From: Liolophura sinensis
Taxonomy: Eukaryota > Mollusca > Polyplacophora > Chitonida > Chitonidae
Direction: 5' to 3'
Assembly (NCBI RefSeq): GCF_032854445.1
Contig: NC_088307.1
Location: 24,565,953-24,629,952, forward strand
Length of the DNA stretch: 64,000 nt
Of this stretch, positions 37,487 through 50,115 are shown piece after piece (the stretch's first letter is position 1; every line of letters starts with the position of its first letter). The position numbers were made by a program, and so were the translations under genes. The notes beneath the pieces are model-generated. The model was given only the letters and a program-made list of their open reading frames with translations, ran no database searches and was not told where the DNA came from.

Positions 37487-37522
37487 TGACTCACTGGAAT
37501 ATTTCATAATAATAATGAGTCA
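37487..37522. promoter_or_regulatory. Two perfect AP-1 (TRE) heptamers upstream of exon 1
   Basis: TGACTCA at 37487-37493 and TGAGTCA at 37516-37522 lie 29 bp apart and 116-151 bp above the start codon. Both match the AP-1 consensus exactly. Pairing and position suggest a proximal promoter or 5' UTR element; activity is inferred only. Confidence 0.35.
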
Positions 37523-38734
37523 CACTATAAATACAACAACCAACAGACTTTGGTCTTCTGTCTTCCTTTAGATACAGAGAACAAAATTTACATACGCTCA
37601 ACTGTTCAAGTCAAGAGATCTAGTTGTTCAGCATATCTAGGTGTCACTTCTCTGTATCACTTCTTAAAACAATACTGCTTGTTTTCGAAACAAAGCAGAC
37701 TGTTAGGGCTTCAATTCTGATTCCTTCTGTTTCCAAATATTAACAAATTTCAGAGCATGAAGTGGTAAAAACTATATAAACACTCCACACTTTGATTATT
37801 AATATTTAAACCGAAGAATAAATAAAAATATCCCCTTGCATCAGCTAGCAATATGCTGATTTTGAAGAATCCGAATTGCCCGAAAAGTCTACAGGAATCT
37901 GGTGGTACATAATGCCAGCTCCTGTACAGTTATCCATTTCACTCACAATATCATACACGAATTCTGCGTACAGATATCATAGAGGCCAGTTTTACATAGG
38001 CTCACCACTGCACCAAGTTGACTGACTCCAGCCAACCACTGAGTATAGCCTTAATAACAACTAAATGCCTTTCCTATACAGTCTAGACACAATGCAGCAT
38101 AATGTATAAGCATATAGCCTTCAGTCAGGGTAACCTAACCCCGCCCCAAACATTAGGAATCAATACTGTCCAGACTCGATGGGGAACCAAAAATCGGATA
38201 TTTCTCCTCTCCAGCAATACAACTTCCTGAACAACGTATACGAGTAGTCCAGTGTTTGTTATTCCAATATTCTAGGCAGTCACAGAAAAATGCCCCAAAA
38301 TTGGATTTCAGCAGCACAGACTGTCGGAATCAGATTCTACACCTAATAAATCGCTCGTCAGAAATGAACAGAAGTTATTTCCCTGTGCCAACAAATCGCT
38401 AGGTGTAGGATTCTTCCTGATGGGGGAAAAAGCCAAATGCAAACAAATCGCTGGTATGAATCATAATTTACTAGGTGATCAATATTTTCCCATCACAGAA
38501 TTATAGTGAGTAGATTTTTATCTGTATATCCCGATAAAAGAGTCGAAGTCATACGATCAATCCACAAAATGACTCCACACAAAAATGTGACAAGATGTAA
38601 TTCCACAAGAACAATAAGATTTACATTCATATTCAAAATGTTGTAAATTTTTTTTTTTTAACTATCACAAATGAAAAAATATTTCGGAATATTTGGACTT
38701 TGCAATAAAAAAACTTCATCAGTTAGGTAAATGC

Positions 38735-39165
38735 TGTTAATCCATAAATCGCAATGATCAGAATATAACAGAGTTATCACAATTTGAGCTACTCTCTGAT
38801 CGAATCTCCATAAATCACAAGTGAGGTGTCACAATATGTGCCATTCTCTGATCAAATCTCTGTAAATCACGTTGATAAGATAACACAACGGAAATGTCAG
38901 TATTTGTACTGTTCTCTGATCAGTTCTCCATAAATCACAACAGCTGTCAGATATGTGCCACTCTGATCAATTCTCAGTAAATCACATTGATCAGAAAACA
39001 CAACAGAGGTGTCAGTATTTGTACCACTCTCTGATCAATTCTCCATAAATTACAACGGAGGTAGCAGAATTTGTACCGCTCTCTGATCAAATCTCCTTAA
39101 ATTACAACAGAGGTGTCACAATTTGTACCACTTTCTGATCAATTCTCCATAAATCACACTGACAA
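38735..39165 (+). repeat. Tandem repeat upstream of exon 1 (7-8 units)
   Basis: Units of about 55-75 bp contain CTCTGATCAATTCTCCATAA and ATCACAACAGAGGTGTCA. The array lies about 1.4-1.8 kb above the start codon. Confidence 0.85.
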
Positions 39166-41869
39166 TTGTTTCTCCTCCAAACCTAATCCTCTGTCACTTA
39201 TCACACGGTCTCCGTCTCTCACATACTAAGCAGATAATCCTATCCAGCACCTCCTTAAGGCAGACAGTAAAACACAGACGTTCAAACCTGTCTAGCTCAC
39301 CCACAAACTGGTTTTGACTAATTTAGCGCTATGGTTTTATCCCCATGCAAACGTCTTCAACTCCTCATTTTTTCCTCACTTTTCCAACTTTGCTTTGAAC
39401 GGTGTCATCCTTCAACTGAGCCAGTTGTGTTTTTCTTCCTTCCTTATTTTTTTCCTCTTCTTGTAACTGCTCTTATTTCATGTGTCTATTACATGGTTTA
39501 GGCTGTCAGAGAGGGGAGAGAGAGAGGGAATGAGGGAAACAGAGGGCTTCCCCAGGGAGTGATTAACGACAAGCCCTGTCAAAACACCTCTCCCAGGCTC
39601 CACAGCTTCTTAAGGAGATAGTAGGGTAGGTAGTTTCCCTGGTGACTTGGCAGCCAGCAGGGCAGTCAGCGCAAAACAGCCGGCCACTTGACAAGACATG
39701 TACTAGCTCTAAAGGAGACCCACTATTTTGGTACACTCCCTTTAAGAATGTATGCATGAACAAGAGTCTTAAAATGCCTGGTAAAAATAAAAACGTCTAT
39801 AATGCTTAAGCTGATAGCTTCCTTTTTAACATCTCCATCAAAAACTGTCAGAATTCAGCTACTGAAGATAATAATCAGCAAAAAAAAGAAAAAAAGATAC
39901 TAATCAGCAGCTCAACATGACAACATGATGGTCAGGCAGTCAACGGAAAAAATCATATGGAGTTTATAATAAAACATCCATTCCTCTATGTTCAACTTCC
40001 ACTGTCCACATGTAAACTTTATATATCAGGCATATGCCATTTGGAGAGGACTTTAAATTAATCAAATTAAGCTACAAATTATCCACCAGCTCAGTCTTCA
40101 TCTGTCCAGGAATATGTTGGTAGCCATACCTGCTTGTCTGAGGCATCAAAATGTACTGTGGTAAACGATATTCACACCTGTCATTCACATTAACAGCTGC
40201 AATATGTCTCAGCAGGTTTTCCAGGGTGCAAAAACATCAGTATAAAGAAGTTGGGAACTATAGCTCATATCGGGTCATCTGTCCACATACTATTCCAGCA
40301 AAGCTTTTTCACCTTGGAAATGTATAATTTTGGAGTTCATCCATCTGCTCATTATAGGCCCATCAATCAACATGTAAAACTCGTTGAGAAGTGTCGCTAA
40401 ATTCGCGTCACCTGTCCAATGTTTACGCAGGTTACCCTTTGAAATGTACAACTTGGAAGTCACACATCTTTTGGTGACAGGACCACTGGTAACAATTCAC
40501 ACACAAGAACACTCGCTCAAACTAAAACCTGTCCAGTACGTCGCCAATATTCATTTACATCTTCTTCATAATGGAACATCAAAAATCATGTGAAATAATG
40601 CTGAAAACTGTCGCTCATATCATCTTGTGTCTCCTCCGGTCCAGGCAGGTTTACAAAGGAAATGTACAACTAAAGTGCTCCTATCTTTACCTCCTTGGGC
40701 ACCATGGCCATTAATTATAGTCAAACACCATTCAAATCAGTGGACAAATGTAGCCATGAAAACACACCTAGCCTGCTTTTCACCTATCAATCACACAACA
40801 GACGTTCACTGTCAATCACTGCCAACATTCAGGTACATGCATGTTTCAACCAGCTCTAAGTAGTGTAATTTACATATCTGCATTCACCTTTGGCTGCACC
40901 ATAGCTGTCAACTGTCCATAAAAATAAATCCCATTTGACATGAGAATGTTTCAAAACAAGTTCATATAAAGAAATGATTCTCCGACAGATCTAGCCTGTG
41001 TTCCATAAGTTACAATATACAGCCAGGACAAAAAAAAAATGTCGTGCAAATTTGTAATGCTAAACAGCATGTTCTCAAGTCACTTTGTACGTTTACAAAA
41101 GTGACTAAATAATGTTTATGGGTTAATGGCAAATATAGTTTGTCAATTCTGTGCTAGAATTAATGCCTTGGAATATTCATGTTTTAGGCTGAAAATGTGA
41201 AAGTACATGTATTTTGGCATTTTAATCCATGACAACTACGAATCATGAAACCAAATTAATAATCCACTACTTCATGTAAATGCATTCACTTAGTGTACAT
41301 TTAAATTGTCAATGTGAGAATCTGTATAATTACATCAGTTCAGTAGAATCACAATAATCTGTTAAAAACGTGTGTATATAAGGGATGAATAAGCAAGTCC
41401 GCTACCAACATCTGCCAATCATCTGGCTCCCTAAAACACCCACAGATTTAGTCTTTATCTAAGTGGTTGTTGACAAGTGGTTTTAATGCTGTCACTGCGA
41501 ATTACCACCAACATCAAAAACGAGGAAAAAAAAAAAGACACCCAGCCATGAAGAAATATGCCCTGAAATATTTGGCTGTGAGGAATGAAAGAGACACTTT
41601 AAAAGCCCACTTCAAAATATATTCATTGTCCTATTTGAAGGATTTGACAGTGTGTTGTGATGATATGGACTGGTTTGCTTGGGCTGTCAGGATTTAACAC
41701 AAATTCCGCAAAAGACCGTTCTTATAGTAACTCACTTATCACCTAATTTAGCTGTATATATGTCTTGTAATCTATGCCATGTAAATGAAAGGTAATTAAT
41801 ACCAAATCATCCCCATAAATACTTCTGGAATGGCTGTATGTCACTGTGAAAAGCCCTGCAACAGGAGCT

Positions 41870-41932
41870 TGACGTCATTTCATTGACATCAAACGTTCCT
41901 TTCCGACATTATCATGACCACGTCGACGTGGT
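41870..41932. promoter_or_regulatory. CRE, CRE-like site and 16-bp palindrome with two ACGT cores
   Basis: A perfect CRE TGACGTCA (41870-41877), a TGACATCA (41884-41891) and a perfect 16-bp palindrome ACCACGTCGACGTGGT (41917-41932) fall within 63 bp. The palindrome holds two inverted ACGTG-type cores, usable by bZIP or bHLH-PAS factors. CpG-containing motifs stand out in this AT-rich background. Confidence 0.3.
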
Positions 41933-43082
41933 ATTAAAAGCAGTATGACATTACAACAGAAATTGATACATTGTAACATTGCAGACAGTGGGCTACAATC
42001 CACTTTTGAGGTCCGATGGCTCCAGCTCCTTTTTCACACTAGCGCCCCCTCATGGATTTAAAAAAATATGACACCTCCCCATTATCTTTTTTCCCTTCCT
42101 GACAAAAAGGTGTCATCAGTTTTCTAAAACTGATTTAAAATATTTTTATATCTCTAGAATTTAATTAATAATCCGCATCTGACAAAATTAATTCCATCTA
42201 AAGAACCTAATAAGTGAAGAAACATTCCCATACTGACTGATCAAGTGTGAATTATAAGAAAATGCATGAAAATGTCCAAGGAAATGTTTTTTACTTAGTA
42301 CTTGTACCACCTCACTTAAAGCTAAGTGTAAGAGGTACAGACCCAGTACTGATAACAATCAGTTCAAAGTCAGCATATAGTGTCACTGGGTGAGGTGTCA
42401 TGTCTGGTGTTTTTAGCTTAGGAGAAAAAAGCTGTCTTTTTAGTTCTGATAACCAGTACTATCACCTCTTTGATATCAGCCAAGAATTTTCCAGCCATTC
42501 CCAGACCAGTCCCTTGGAGACAACATCATGGGTGTCATCTTTATTATGGTAACATATCACCCAGCTGGGAGACACACTGTCTACTGAGTCCAAGAGGAAT
42601 ACATATCAAATGTCTATATATTCTCCTGTCTCCAGTAAAATCTTTTTATCTTGAAGGTCAACAAGTTCCTAGATGTGCTTTAGTTTATGTAATGGGTGTA
42701 TGTTAGTGGGAAATAAGGGCACGTTGAGTTCATGCAGTCTTGCACTCAGGTGCCTTAGTTAGTGAATGGACCATGTTCAAAAACTGAAGCTAGTATAAAA
42801 TTCTTTTGCTCAGATAAAAAAAATGCACACGATTCGCTATCAAGAATGCATATGATGTTTATTTCAATTTGATACAAGCTGAAGTTTCCGTATGTGTGTT
42901 GATGCATTTATTGTTTTTAGGTTTTTTAATTTTTTTTTTTCTGTTTTCTCTATAACCTAAATGGCCTGAAGTTTCTTCCATGGCAAAGCTGTCTGCAAAA
43001 TACGCAAGATAAAAAAAAAAAACAAGACAGCAATTGCATGGTGTAGCCCATACATGTACATGTATAACTGAGGTTTACATAT

Positions 43083-43306
43083 AACAACCCAGGAGTCTCT
43101 CACCAATGTGGTCGTTGTGAGTTCAAGTCCAGCTCATGCTGGCTTCCTCTCCGGACGTACATGGGAAGGTCTGCCAGCAACCTGCAGATGGCCGTGGGTT
43201 TCTCCCGGGCTCTGCCTGGTTTCCACTCACCATAATGCTGGCCGTCGTCGTATAAGTGAAATATTCTTGATTACGGCGTAAAACACCAATCAAATAAATA
43301 CATCTA
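43083..43306 (+). mobile_element. SINE-A lacking the head
   Basis: Begins at AACCCAGGAGTCTCTCACC, after the A box, and runs to the AAATAAATA tail. Confidence 0.85.
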
Positions 43307-44280
43307 ACTCAAAAAATACTCTTGTTCCCAAAGAATGGCTTATGTAGATGAAGTGTGTACTGTGTCCCTGTTTATCATTCCATTATTGCCTTTCTACACA
43401 CAATAATGATAATAATTATATCTTTATTTTTCAAAGGTAGCTCCGTCCATTTACAATAAAACTGTTCTTCCCCAAGGCCTTCACAGAGAAAACAAATACA
43501 TAAGAAACATGTACTTCGAATAAAAGAATACAATCAGTACATATAAAACAAGATAAAGCATCATGTAGTCTGCAACGTGAAGTTAAATACATTCATACAT
43601 ACAAAAGCGACAACACAACCAATAGTGCTCTCCCCGCAACTGTCCCCACCAGCAGGGGAAGTATGGAAGTGGGAGACGGCATAGCATGTACATGGTTGTA
43701 AAACTTCCCCAACAAACAGTTGCGGTCAAGCACACCCATGAGTGAAAACATCCCTGCCCTTAGAGTACACCATGACTAACCCCAGCCTGTTTGAGATGGA
43801 GAGATGGGAATGGTGGTAGAGTATCATATTATTATTGGAGGGGTGTTCTTCCAGCAGAATTACAGCTTTGACTATTTGTAGGAGGAATATATACATGTAT
43901 GTGCCTCCCCCCCCCCCATCGTCCCCTCATAACCCCCCCCCCCTCCCATTCTCATCTCCCTTCCCCATTCCTCACACTACCCCCACAACACTCATCTAGT
44001 ATATAAGATAGTATACATGCCATCACAACTGGGGCACTCAGTTAAAAATTTTTTTTTTTTTTTGTCCACATGTATAAAATTTGACCGTTGTTATGATGCC
44101 ATACTGGTGCTTGAGAATGTTTTACTGCTGTAAAACCACTGATCTTTGGCAAATTAATGACAAACACAGACTTGCAAGCCATGTTTGTAGTATGTAACAA
44201 ACATTAAGACTGTGGCACAAGTGCTGTAGACAGATTTATATTTGTCACAAAGGCCGTGTAAACAACGAGTGCAGTTAACT

Positions 44281-44512
44281 TTATTTATCTGATTGGTGTT
44301 TTGTGCCCTAATCAAGAATATTTCACTTATATGACAGCGCCCAGCATTATGGCGTCAGGAAACCCCCACAACCATCCGCAGGTTGTTGCCACATACGGCT
44401 AGAGAGGAAGCCACCATGAGCTGGACTTGAACTCACAGCGACTGCATTGTTGAGAAGCTCCTGGGTCATTGAGCTGCATTGGCATACTAAGCCCCTCGAC
44501 CATAGCCGCCCC
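44281..44512 (-). mobile_element. SINE-A with small deletions
   Basis: Tail complement TTTATTTATCTGATTGGTGT to head-like CCATAGCCGCCCC. The central region has lost about 15 bp. Confidence 0.8.
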
Positions 44513-44689
44513 TATGAGAGAGGTGAAATCTACAAATTGTCTACACAAGGCAGAAATGAAACCCCAGCACAACTCTCGTGCCTCGTGGTTGGAAATAGAG
44601 TGTCTTCCCTACACTTAACTCAAGTCATAAAACTCCCTGTACATGTATGACACTACTGTACATATTGTATCTAATTTCATCACTATTAA

Positions 44690-44890
44690 GAAATGACCAT
44701 AAATTTCGCCCGTTTTTCCTTATTCTGAGAGTTTTAGTGATTTTAGAAAGGTATTTTGTGGTTTCCTTGGAACATGGGATGATATTCTACTGGAAAATTG
44801 TTAGTCTCTTCACCAAAAATAATATTTTCTGCCTTATATTTGTTTCTAAAAAAGCACTTTTGTGGACACAATTTTAGGTCATTCAGTGTA
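44690..44890 (+). repeat. Diverged interspersed repeat shared with 15720-15920
   Basis: Both regions carry CTGAGAGTTTTA, then GATATTCTACTGG or ATATTCTGCTAG, and end in AATTTTAGGT. The match is degenerate. Confidence 0.35.
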
Positions 44891-44919
44891 AACATACTTA
44901 CTTACCTTATAGATAGACT

Positions 44920-44940
44920 AATCAATCAATCAATCAATCA
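44920..44940 (+). repeat. (AATC)n microsatellite
   Basis: Five copies of AATC. Confidence 0.8.
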
Positions 44941-45657
44941 TATGTAACAAGTTATTTCACTCCCTGCAAAATCTGTCTTACCCGTCCATTTCTCTTTAAA
45001 CACTTTCTTCATCACAACCATGAATCCTTGCATCCTTTAACAATTGCCGGTAATAAACTAATGAACACCGTAAATTCTTAATCGTAAGTCCAGTTCTGTT
45101 AGAACTTGATCATATTATACACGCTAACTCTCCGTTCCAAGTCCCATCATACCAAAACAGCTACGCATGTTCCAGGGTAGTAGAAGTCTGGAGCGAATTA
45201 ATATTTGTTAATTACATGTATAAATGTATATCAAGCCGGCATGAATAGTTCTATACATTCAGGTGGTACATTCCATAAATAAATAATTCATCATGGTTGT
45301 TTTAATGAACATGTTTTCATTCCTAAACTCCAACCACAAGCTTTCATTGTTGTCGTAGTTTGTTGATGTATATCCACCATCGTGCACGAGCTACAGTACG
45401 GCCCGTATATTGTTTTATGAACTGTTCCCTTCATGACCAAATTCAGTATTTGTCGTTTCCCATGAAAATACAAATACTCACATCAGCATAAGACAACACA
45501 GTCACAGTTATTTGTGGTATTAGCAGAACTGATCATCATTAAAAGTTTTATGCACAACATATACATGCATGTTTAGACTTTTCAGAGCCATTGCAATAGG
45601 GTCAACTATGGACATATACAAACGATAACATGAGTATCTTTTTCATGTGAGAAAAAA

Positions 45658-45660
<3 letters not shown>

Positions 45661-45711
<51 letters not shown>
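45661..45711 (+). repeat. (TA)n microsatellite
   Basis: About 24 TA dinucleotides. It gives a spurious Tyr/Ile open frame. Confidence 0.95.
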
Positions 45712-45715
<4 letters not shown>

Positions 45716-46329
45716 TAGTGAACCAACTCCATCAAACATGAAATTTACATGTATGAATATGCATAATTCCACACCCTATTCATTATTCATTATAGGCCAT
45801 AAGACATCAAAAGTCACTTTGTCAGCTTACTACCCCCCTTCATAATGAAGTGGAACGACTCACTGAGCAAGCACCAGTATTAACCAAACATATATAATGA
45901 GGTTACCAAGGGTTATGGACATACCAATGATGAGGTAGAGGGGACAAAGTGAGTGATCGTGATTAAAATAAATTAGAAGGAAATAAAACGAAACAATCTT
46001 ATCAGTGGTGCATGCATTAGTTCAGGCTGTCATCATTCTACATGTTGATAAATTTGAGTAATCTGATATTTATTCAATTAGCTTAAATAACAAGGAAGTG
46101 ATTATATTTCAGTTAGAGGACCCAATTATTAATTATGTCTAAATCCAAGCTTTTAATTTCCAAATCATGTTATTAAGGCACATGGATAGCAAGCCACATC
46201 TGCACATTTTATTACAACTATATATAAGATGTTTAGCAATATGTTTAACACGGATTTACATTACACATATTCATCTACTGAAGATGCAAAGCCAATGAAG
46301 CTAAATGTTTTGTAATGTTTTTGTGATCA

Positions 46330-46435
46330 ACCTATCCATCATAGTTTTGGCTCCAAAATCAATTAAAAAGGAGCATGAATTGCACTGAAAGTTGTTCTTT
46401 GACATGCAAAAATGCTGAGAAATATCCTGCAATCA
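46330..46435. repeat. Interspersed palindromic repeat, copy 5 (half)
   Basis: Contains TAGTTTTGGCTCCAAAATCA and TGCACTGAAAGTTGTTCTTT, matching one half of the family. The other half is absent. Confidence 0.45.
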
Positions 46436-46589
46436 GAGCCAAACATCATCTGGCTTATGTAGAATACACTTCTAATTCCAGGCTTCTGGGTCAAACAACT
46501 GTGTGTTAAAATATATGTCTCTGATAAAATGATATTACATGATATAGAACATCCATCCAGTAGTACGTGGGCTCTATCAACCATTTTGG

Positions 46590-46854
46590 GGGCCTCTGTA
46601 GCTCAGTTGGTTAGCATGCGAGCGCATCGTAATGACCCAGGAGCCTCTCACCAATGCAGTCGCTGTGAGTTCAAGTCCAGCTCATGCTGGCTTTCTCTCC
46701 GGCCGTATGTGGGAAGGTCTGCCAGCAATCTGCGGATGGTCGTGGGTTTCCACCAGGCTCTGCCCGGTTTCCTCACACCATAATGCTGGCCGCCGTCATA
46801 TAAGTGAAATATTCTTGAGTACAGCATAAAACACCAATCAAATAAATACAATAA
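46590..46854 (+). mobile_element. SINE-A, full length and young-looking
   Basis: The A box TAGCTCAGTTGG fits the pol III consensus. A 14-bp duplication ATCAACCATTTTGG flanks it (46576-46589 and 46855-46868). Possibly still pol III competent; not tested. Confidence 0.95.
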
Positions 46855-48039
46855 ATCAACCATTTTGGATTTTTCATTGGCTCTAAGAACGCTCATAGAA
46901 TGGGAGGTATGCACTTAACTAACTTACTATGTAAGCTTGGGGTTTAACGTGGTACTCAACAATTTTTCAGTCTTTAGAACTTTGTTGATACTTTTCCACA
47001 TTTTTTTGTGTTTTATTTGATTTGTTATGATTGGAATTTATTCTCATTTGGCTGAAATGGATTTTCCGTTTACATCATCTTTCAACCCACCGATGTAGAT
47101 CAATGTTGACACAATGAATTTATTCAATACAGTTCTGAAAACATCACACTTCTGGTATAACTCACAGATTCTTTATCTTGCAAAACATGCAGTCATATTC
47201 AAACTAGATTTGGCCCAGTGGAACTATATTAAAGGCAAAGAAAAGACTAAAATGAAATATGTATCCGAAAGACAATTAAAAACTGTCTAGGGAAATAGTT
47301 GGATTTATTTTATTTTATTTTTTTTACAATTTTATAAACCTAGTAAAATGCATTTGAATATTGTATTCTATGGTGACCTTTTCTGACCCCAATTCTACCA
47401 GTGACGTCACATAAGGTTTTCACTTCACAAGACACGTCAGATTGCTACATTTCATCCCTCAAAATGCATATATATATATATACATGTATAATTATTTCAG
47501 GCAAAAAATATAGATGTGACGTAACTGATACCTTCCAAGTCAAAACAGACCACCACAGAATCTGACCTTTTAAAACAATTTTACATGGTTAGAAAATTCT
47601 ATAAAAATAAATCCAGCTATTTTCCTGAACAGTTTTTAAAGGTCTTTCATCTGATATATACTTTACTTTAGAGGTTGTCTTTGGCTTCAAATTCCTGTTG
47701 ACAGTCTGACATAACTGAACCACCTGCATTCCTAAAACCAAATACATGTATGTATGTGAAATGAAATAATGCACTTATGTAACTAGTTATGTAACTGAAT
47801 CTGGTGTGCACACCTGCCCACAGCAATCCAATAAGCATCCATGCACATTCTGTTTAGGTGTCTCAACCATATATCAGAAATCAGCATTCTTGTTGTCCGT
47901 TGGTATACATGCATCTGGCCACCTGGACATACATATAAATACATCTATATTAGACTGAATGAGCGTTAGAAATCAGCACCTGGAATCGTTCATCTCCAGG
48001 TCCCCGATATGAATATTTGTAATACCTCCCTTACCTTCA

Positions 48040-48330
48040 TTAGGTGTACTAGAGGTACACTTGAGGTACATCTGAGGTGTAGCATATCTGAACTGAGGTG
48101 TGTCAAAGGTATACTTAAGGTGTAAGTGAGGATCATGTGAGGTGTATATCTGATCTGAGGTGTGTCAAAGGTACACTTAAGGTGTATGTGAGGTTTATGT
48201 TAGGTGTATCTGAGTAATGCCAATTATGCAAATTGGTACCTCTAGTACATCTATAGTACACCTCAGCAGATGATGCATATGAGGTGTACCTGAGGTACAG
48301 TCAAGGTGTACCTGAGGTAGATGCTTATAG
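48040..48330 (+). repeat. GGTGTACCTGAGGTAC-type degenerate repeat field, part 1
   Basis: Irregular copies of GAGGTACAT, AAGGTGTA and TGAGGTGTATCTGA. Continues as an ordered array at 48920-49480 and again at 50020-50115. Confidence 0.75.
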
Positions 48331-48919
48331 GCAAGGTGAATGTACACTGTTTTCACTTTAATTTGACAGAAAACAAGCTCACTTAAGTAGTATCTATAAA
48401 ATGAAGGAAGTTTGTAAGAGCATACTGTTCTTTGTTTACAGTATCTGTAAATCTCAACAGATTTACAACAACCACAGTGATATACATTTACATGAGGCTT
48501 TCTAGCTGATTGATCAAAATTAAGTGCCACTCTTTTTCTATGACCTTTAGAACAGATTATGTCCTCAAACATGTTACAAATTCTGTCCCAGGAAGCATCA
48601 ATCTGTGCATTATTGGGTTGTTTTCTCACAGCCTGGAATATATATGCACATTATTCAGGGCAGCCACAGTGGAATAATCAGGGGCAAATATATCCATTCT
48701 CTCTGATTGGTCAGTATTTGCACACTGACTGTCAAGTCAGTATAGGGTGACACAAAGGCTTATATTTATTTAGTAAACATCTTTTCTTTGCACAAAAACA
48801 TTTGTAATTTTGTACTCACCATTTTGTCTGAAGTAAAATATCTAAACCTGTTCTCCCATTTTAAAACTTTTAGTGTACCTAAGGCACATCACTTACTTTT
48901 TTTAACATTCAAAGTTTTT

Positions 48920-49480
48920 AAAGGTGTACCTGAGGTACATCTTCTAAGTGTTGACTTTTTTTTTAAAGTTGCTGAGGTGTATTTGAGGTACATTCTCTCA
49001 TATTTCAAAAACTGCTCAAAAACTCTTAAAGTTTCAAGGGTGTACCTGAGCTACCTCATTCATTTTTTTCACTTTCAAAGTTTTTAAGGTGTACCTGAGC
49101 TACCTCATTCATTTTTTTCACTTTCAAAGTTTCTAAGGTGTACCTGAGCTACCTCATTCACTTTTTTTTTCACTTTCAAAGTTTCTAAGGTGTACCTGAG
49201 CTACCTCATTCATTTTTTTCACTTTCAAAGTTTTTAAGGTGTACCTGAGCTACCTCATTCATTTTTTTCACTTTCAAAGTTTCTAAGGTTTACCTGAGGT
49301 ACCTCATTCATTTTTTTTTTCACTTTCAAAGTTTCTAAGGTATACCTGAGGTACATCATTCATTTTTTTTTAACTTTTAAAGTTTCTAAGATGTTCTTGA
49401 CGTACATCTTCTAAAAGTTAATTTTTCCTAAGTTCCTGAGGTACATCTGCGGAATGGGCATATGGCTGGGGTGTACTTGA
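48920..49480 (+). repeat. ~50-bp minisatellite (about 9 copies)
   Basis: The unit contains AAGGTGTACCTGAGCTACCT, CATTCATTTTTTTCACTTTC and AAAGTTTCT. The central units are almost identical and the edge units degenerate. Confidence 0.9.
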
Positions 49481-49586
49481 GGTACAGTGCACCTCAGATA
49501 ATATAAATTAATTGACTGCTTCACTGATTTTACTATCCATGCAATAATAAATATTATCAGTGGAATTTAAGACATCAACAAAATAC

Positions 49587-49926
49587 TGGGATAGCACAGT
49601 TAGTAGAGCGTCCATTTCGGGAGCGACAGATCCAGGGTCAATCCTGGGTCGAGTCACACCCAAGACCTTAAAACAGGAAGTTGCAACTTCCTCCCTTGGC
49701 GTTCAGCATGAAGGGGATAGTGCAACGACTGGTTGACACGTATCAGTATAATGGCTTGGGTGGGGCATCTTCAGGAAGGTGTCTCATTGAAGCAGCACTA
49801 GAAAAAAGAGCGATGGAAATATGTCCTGCAACAAGGAGGCACATTACATGCACTCTAGGGATTCTTTCGTCATCATATGAGGATCATATTGTTAAGTACA
49901 ACGTTAAACCCCAAACACTCACTCAC
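49587..49926 (+). mobile_element. SINE-B: second tRNA-derived SINE family
   Basis: Head GGGATAGCACAGTTAGTAGA with a B-box-like AGGGTCAATCC. The 3' end reads ACGTTAAACCCCAAACACTC then (ACTC)n. An open frame of 113 codons runs across it but is repeat-derived. It lies within a field of GTGTAC-rich minisatellite sequence. Confidence 0.8.
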
Positions 49927-50019
49927 TCCCGGGGTAAGATTTTCAGCTGGCAAAAAAGCAGTTGGGTATGGCAAAGGCGGCCTGATAAAGTAATTGTTCT
50001 AATTGCCCGTTTTTATAGA

Positions 50020-50115
50020 TGAGGTGTACACCTCATCTATACCTCACAATAAGGTGTACATGAGGCATACACCCCATATACACCTGATGTATACCTTACA
50101 CTGAGGTCTACATCT
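50020..50115 (+). repeat. GTGTACA-rich repeat, part 3
   Basis: GAGGTGTACACCTCATC and ACCTCACAATAAGGTGTACA resemble the earlier field and hold inverted GGTGTACACC cores. Confidence 0.6.

Noticed and set aside
39563-39763. 66-codon minus-strand frame upstream of exon 1
   Set aside because: It is followed by the 5' flank, has no family match, and is most likely promoter or 5' UTR sequence.
44890-44925. Very strong donor-like AAG/GTAAGTAAGT on the minus strand
   Set aside because: It lies beside an (AATC)n microsatellite, with no open exon or acceptor.
46590-46665. tRNA gene
   Set aside because: The A and B boxes belong to a SINE head. The rest does not fold as a cloverleaf, and the sequence continues into the SINE body.
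49681-50022. 113-codon plus-strand frame
   Set aside because: It lies within SINE-B and runs into flanking repeat; its pieces recur at 51.8 kb on the other strand.
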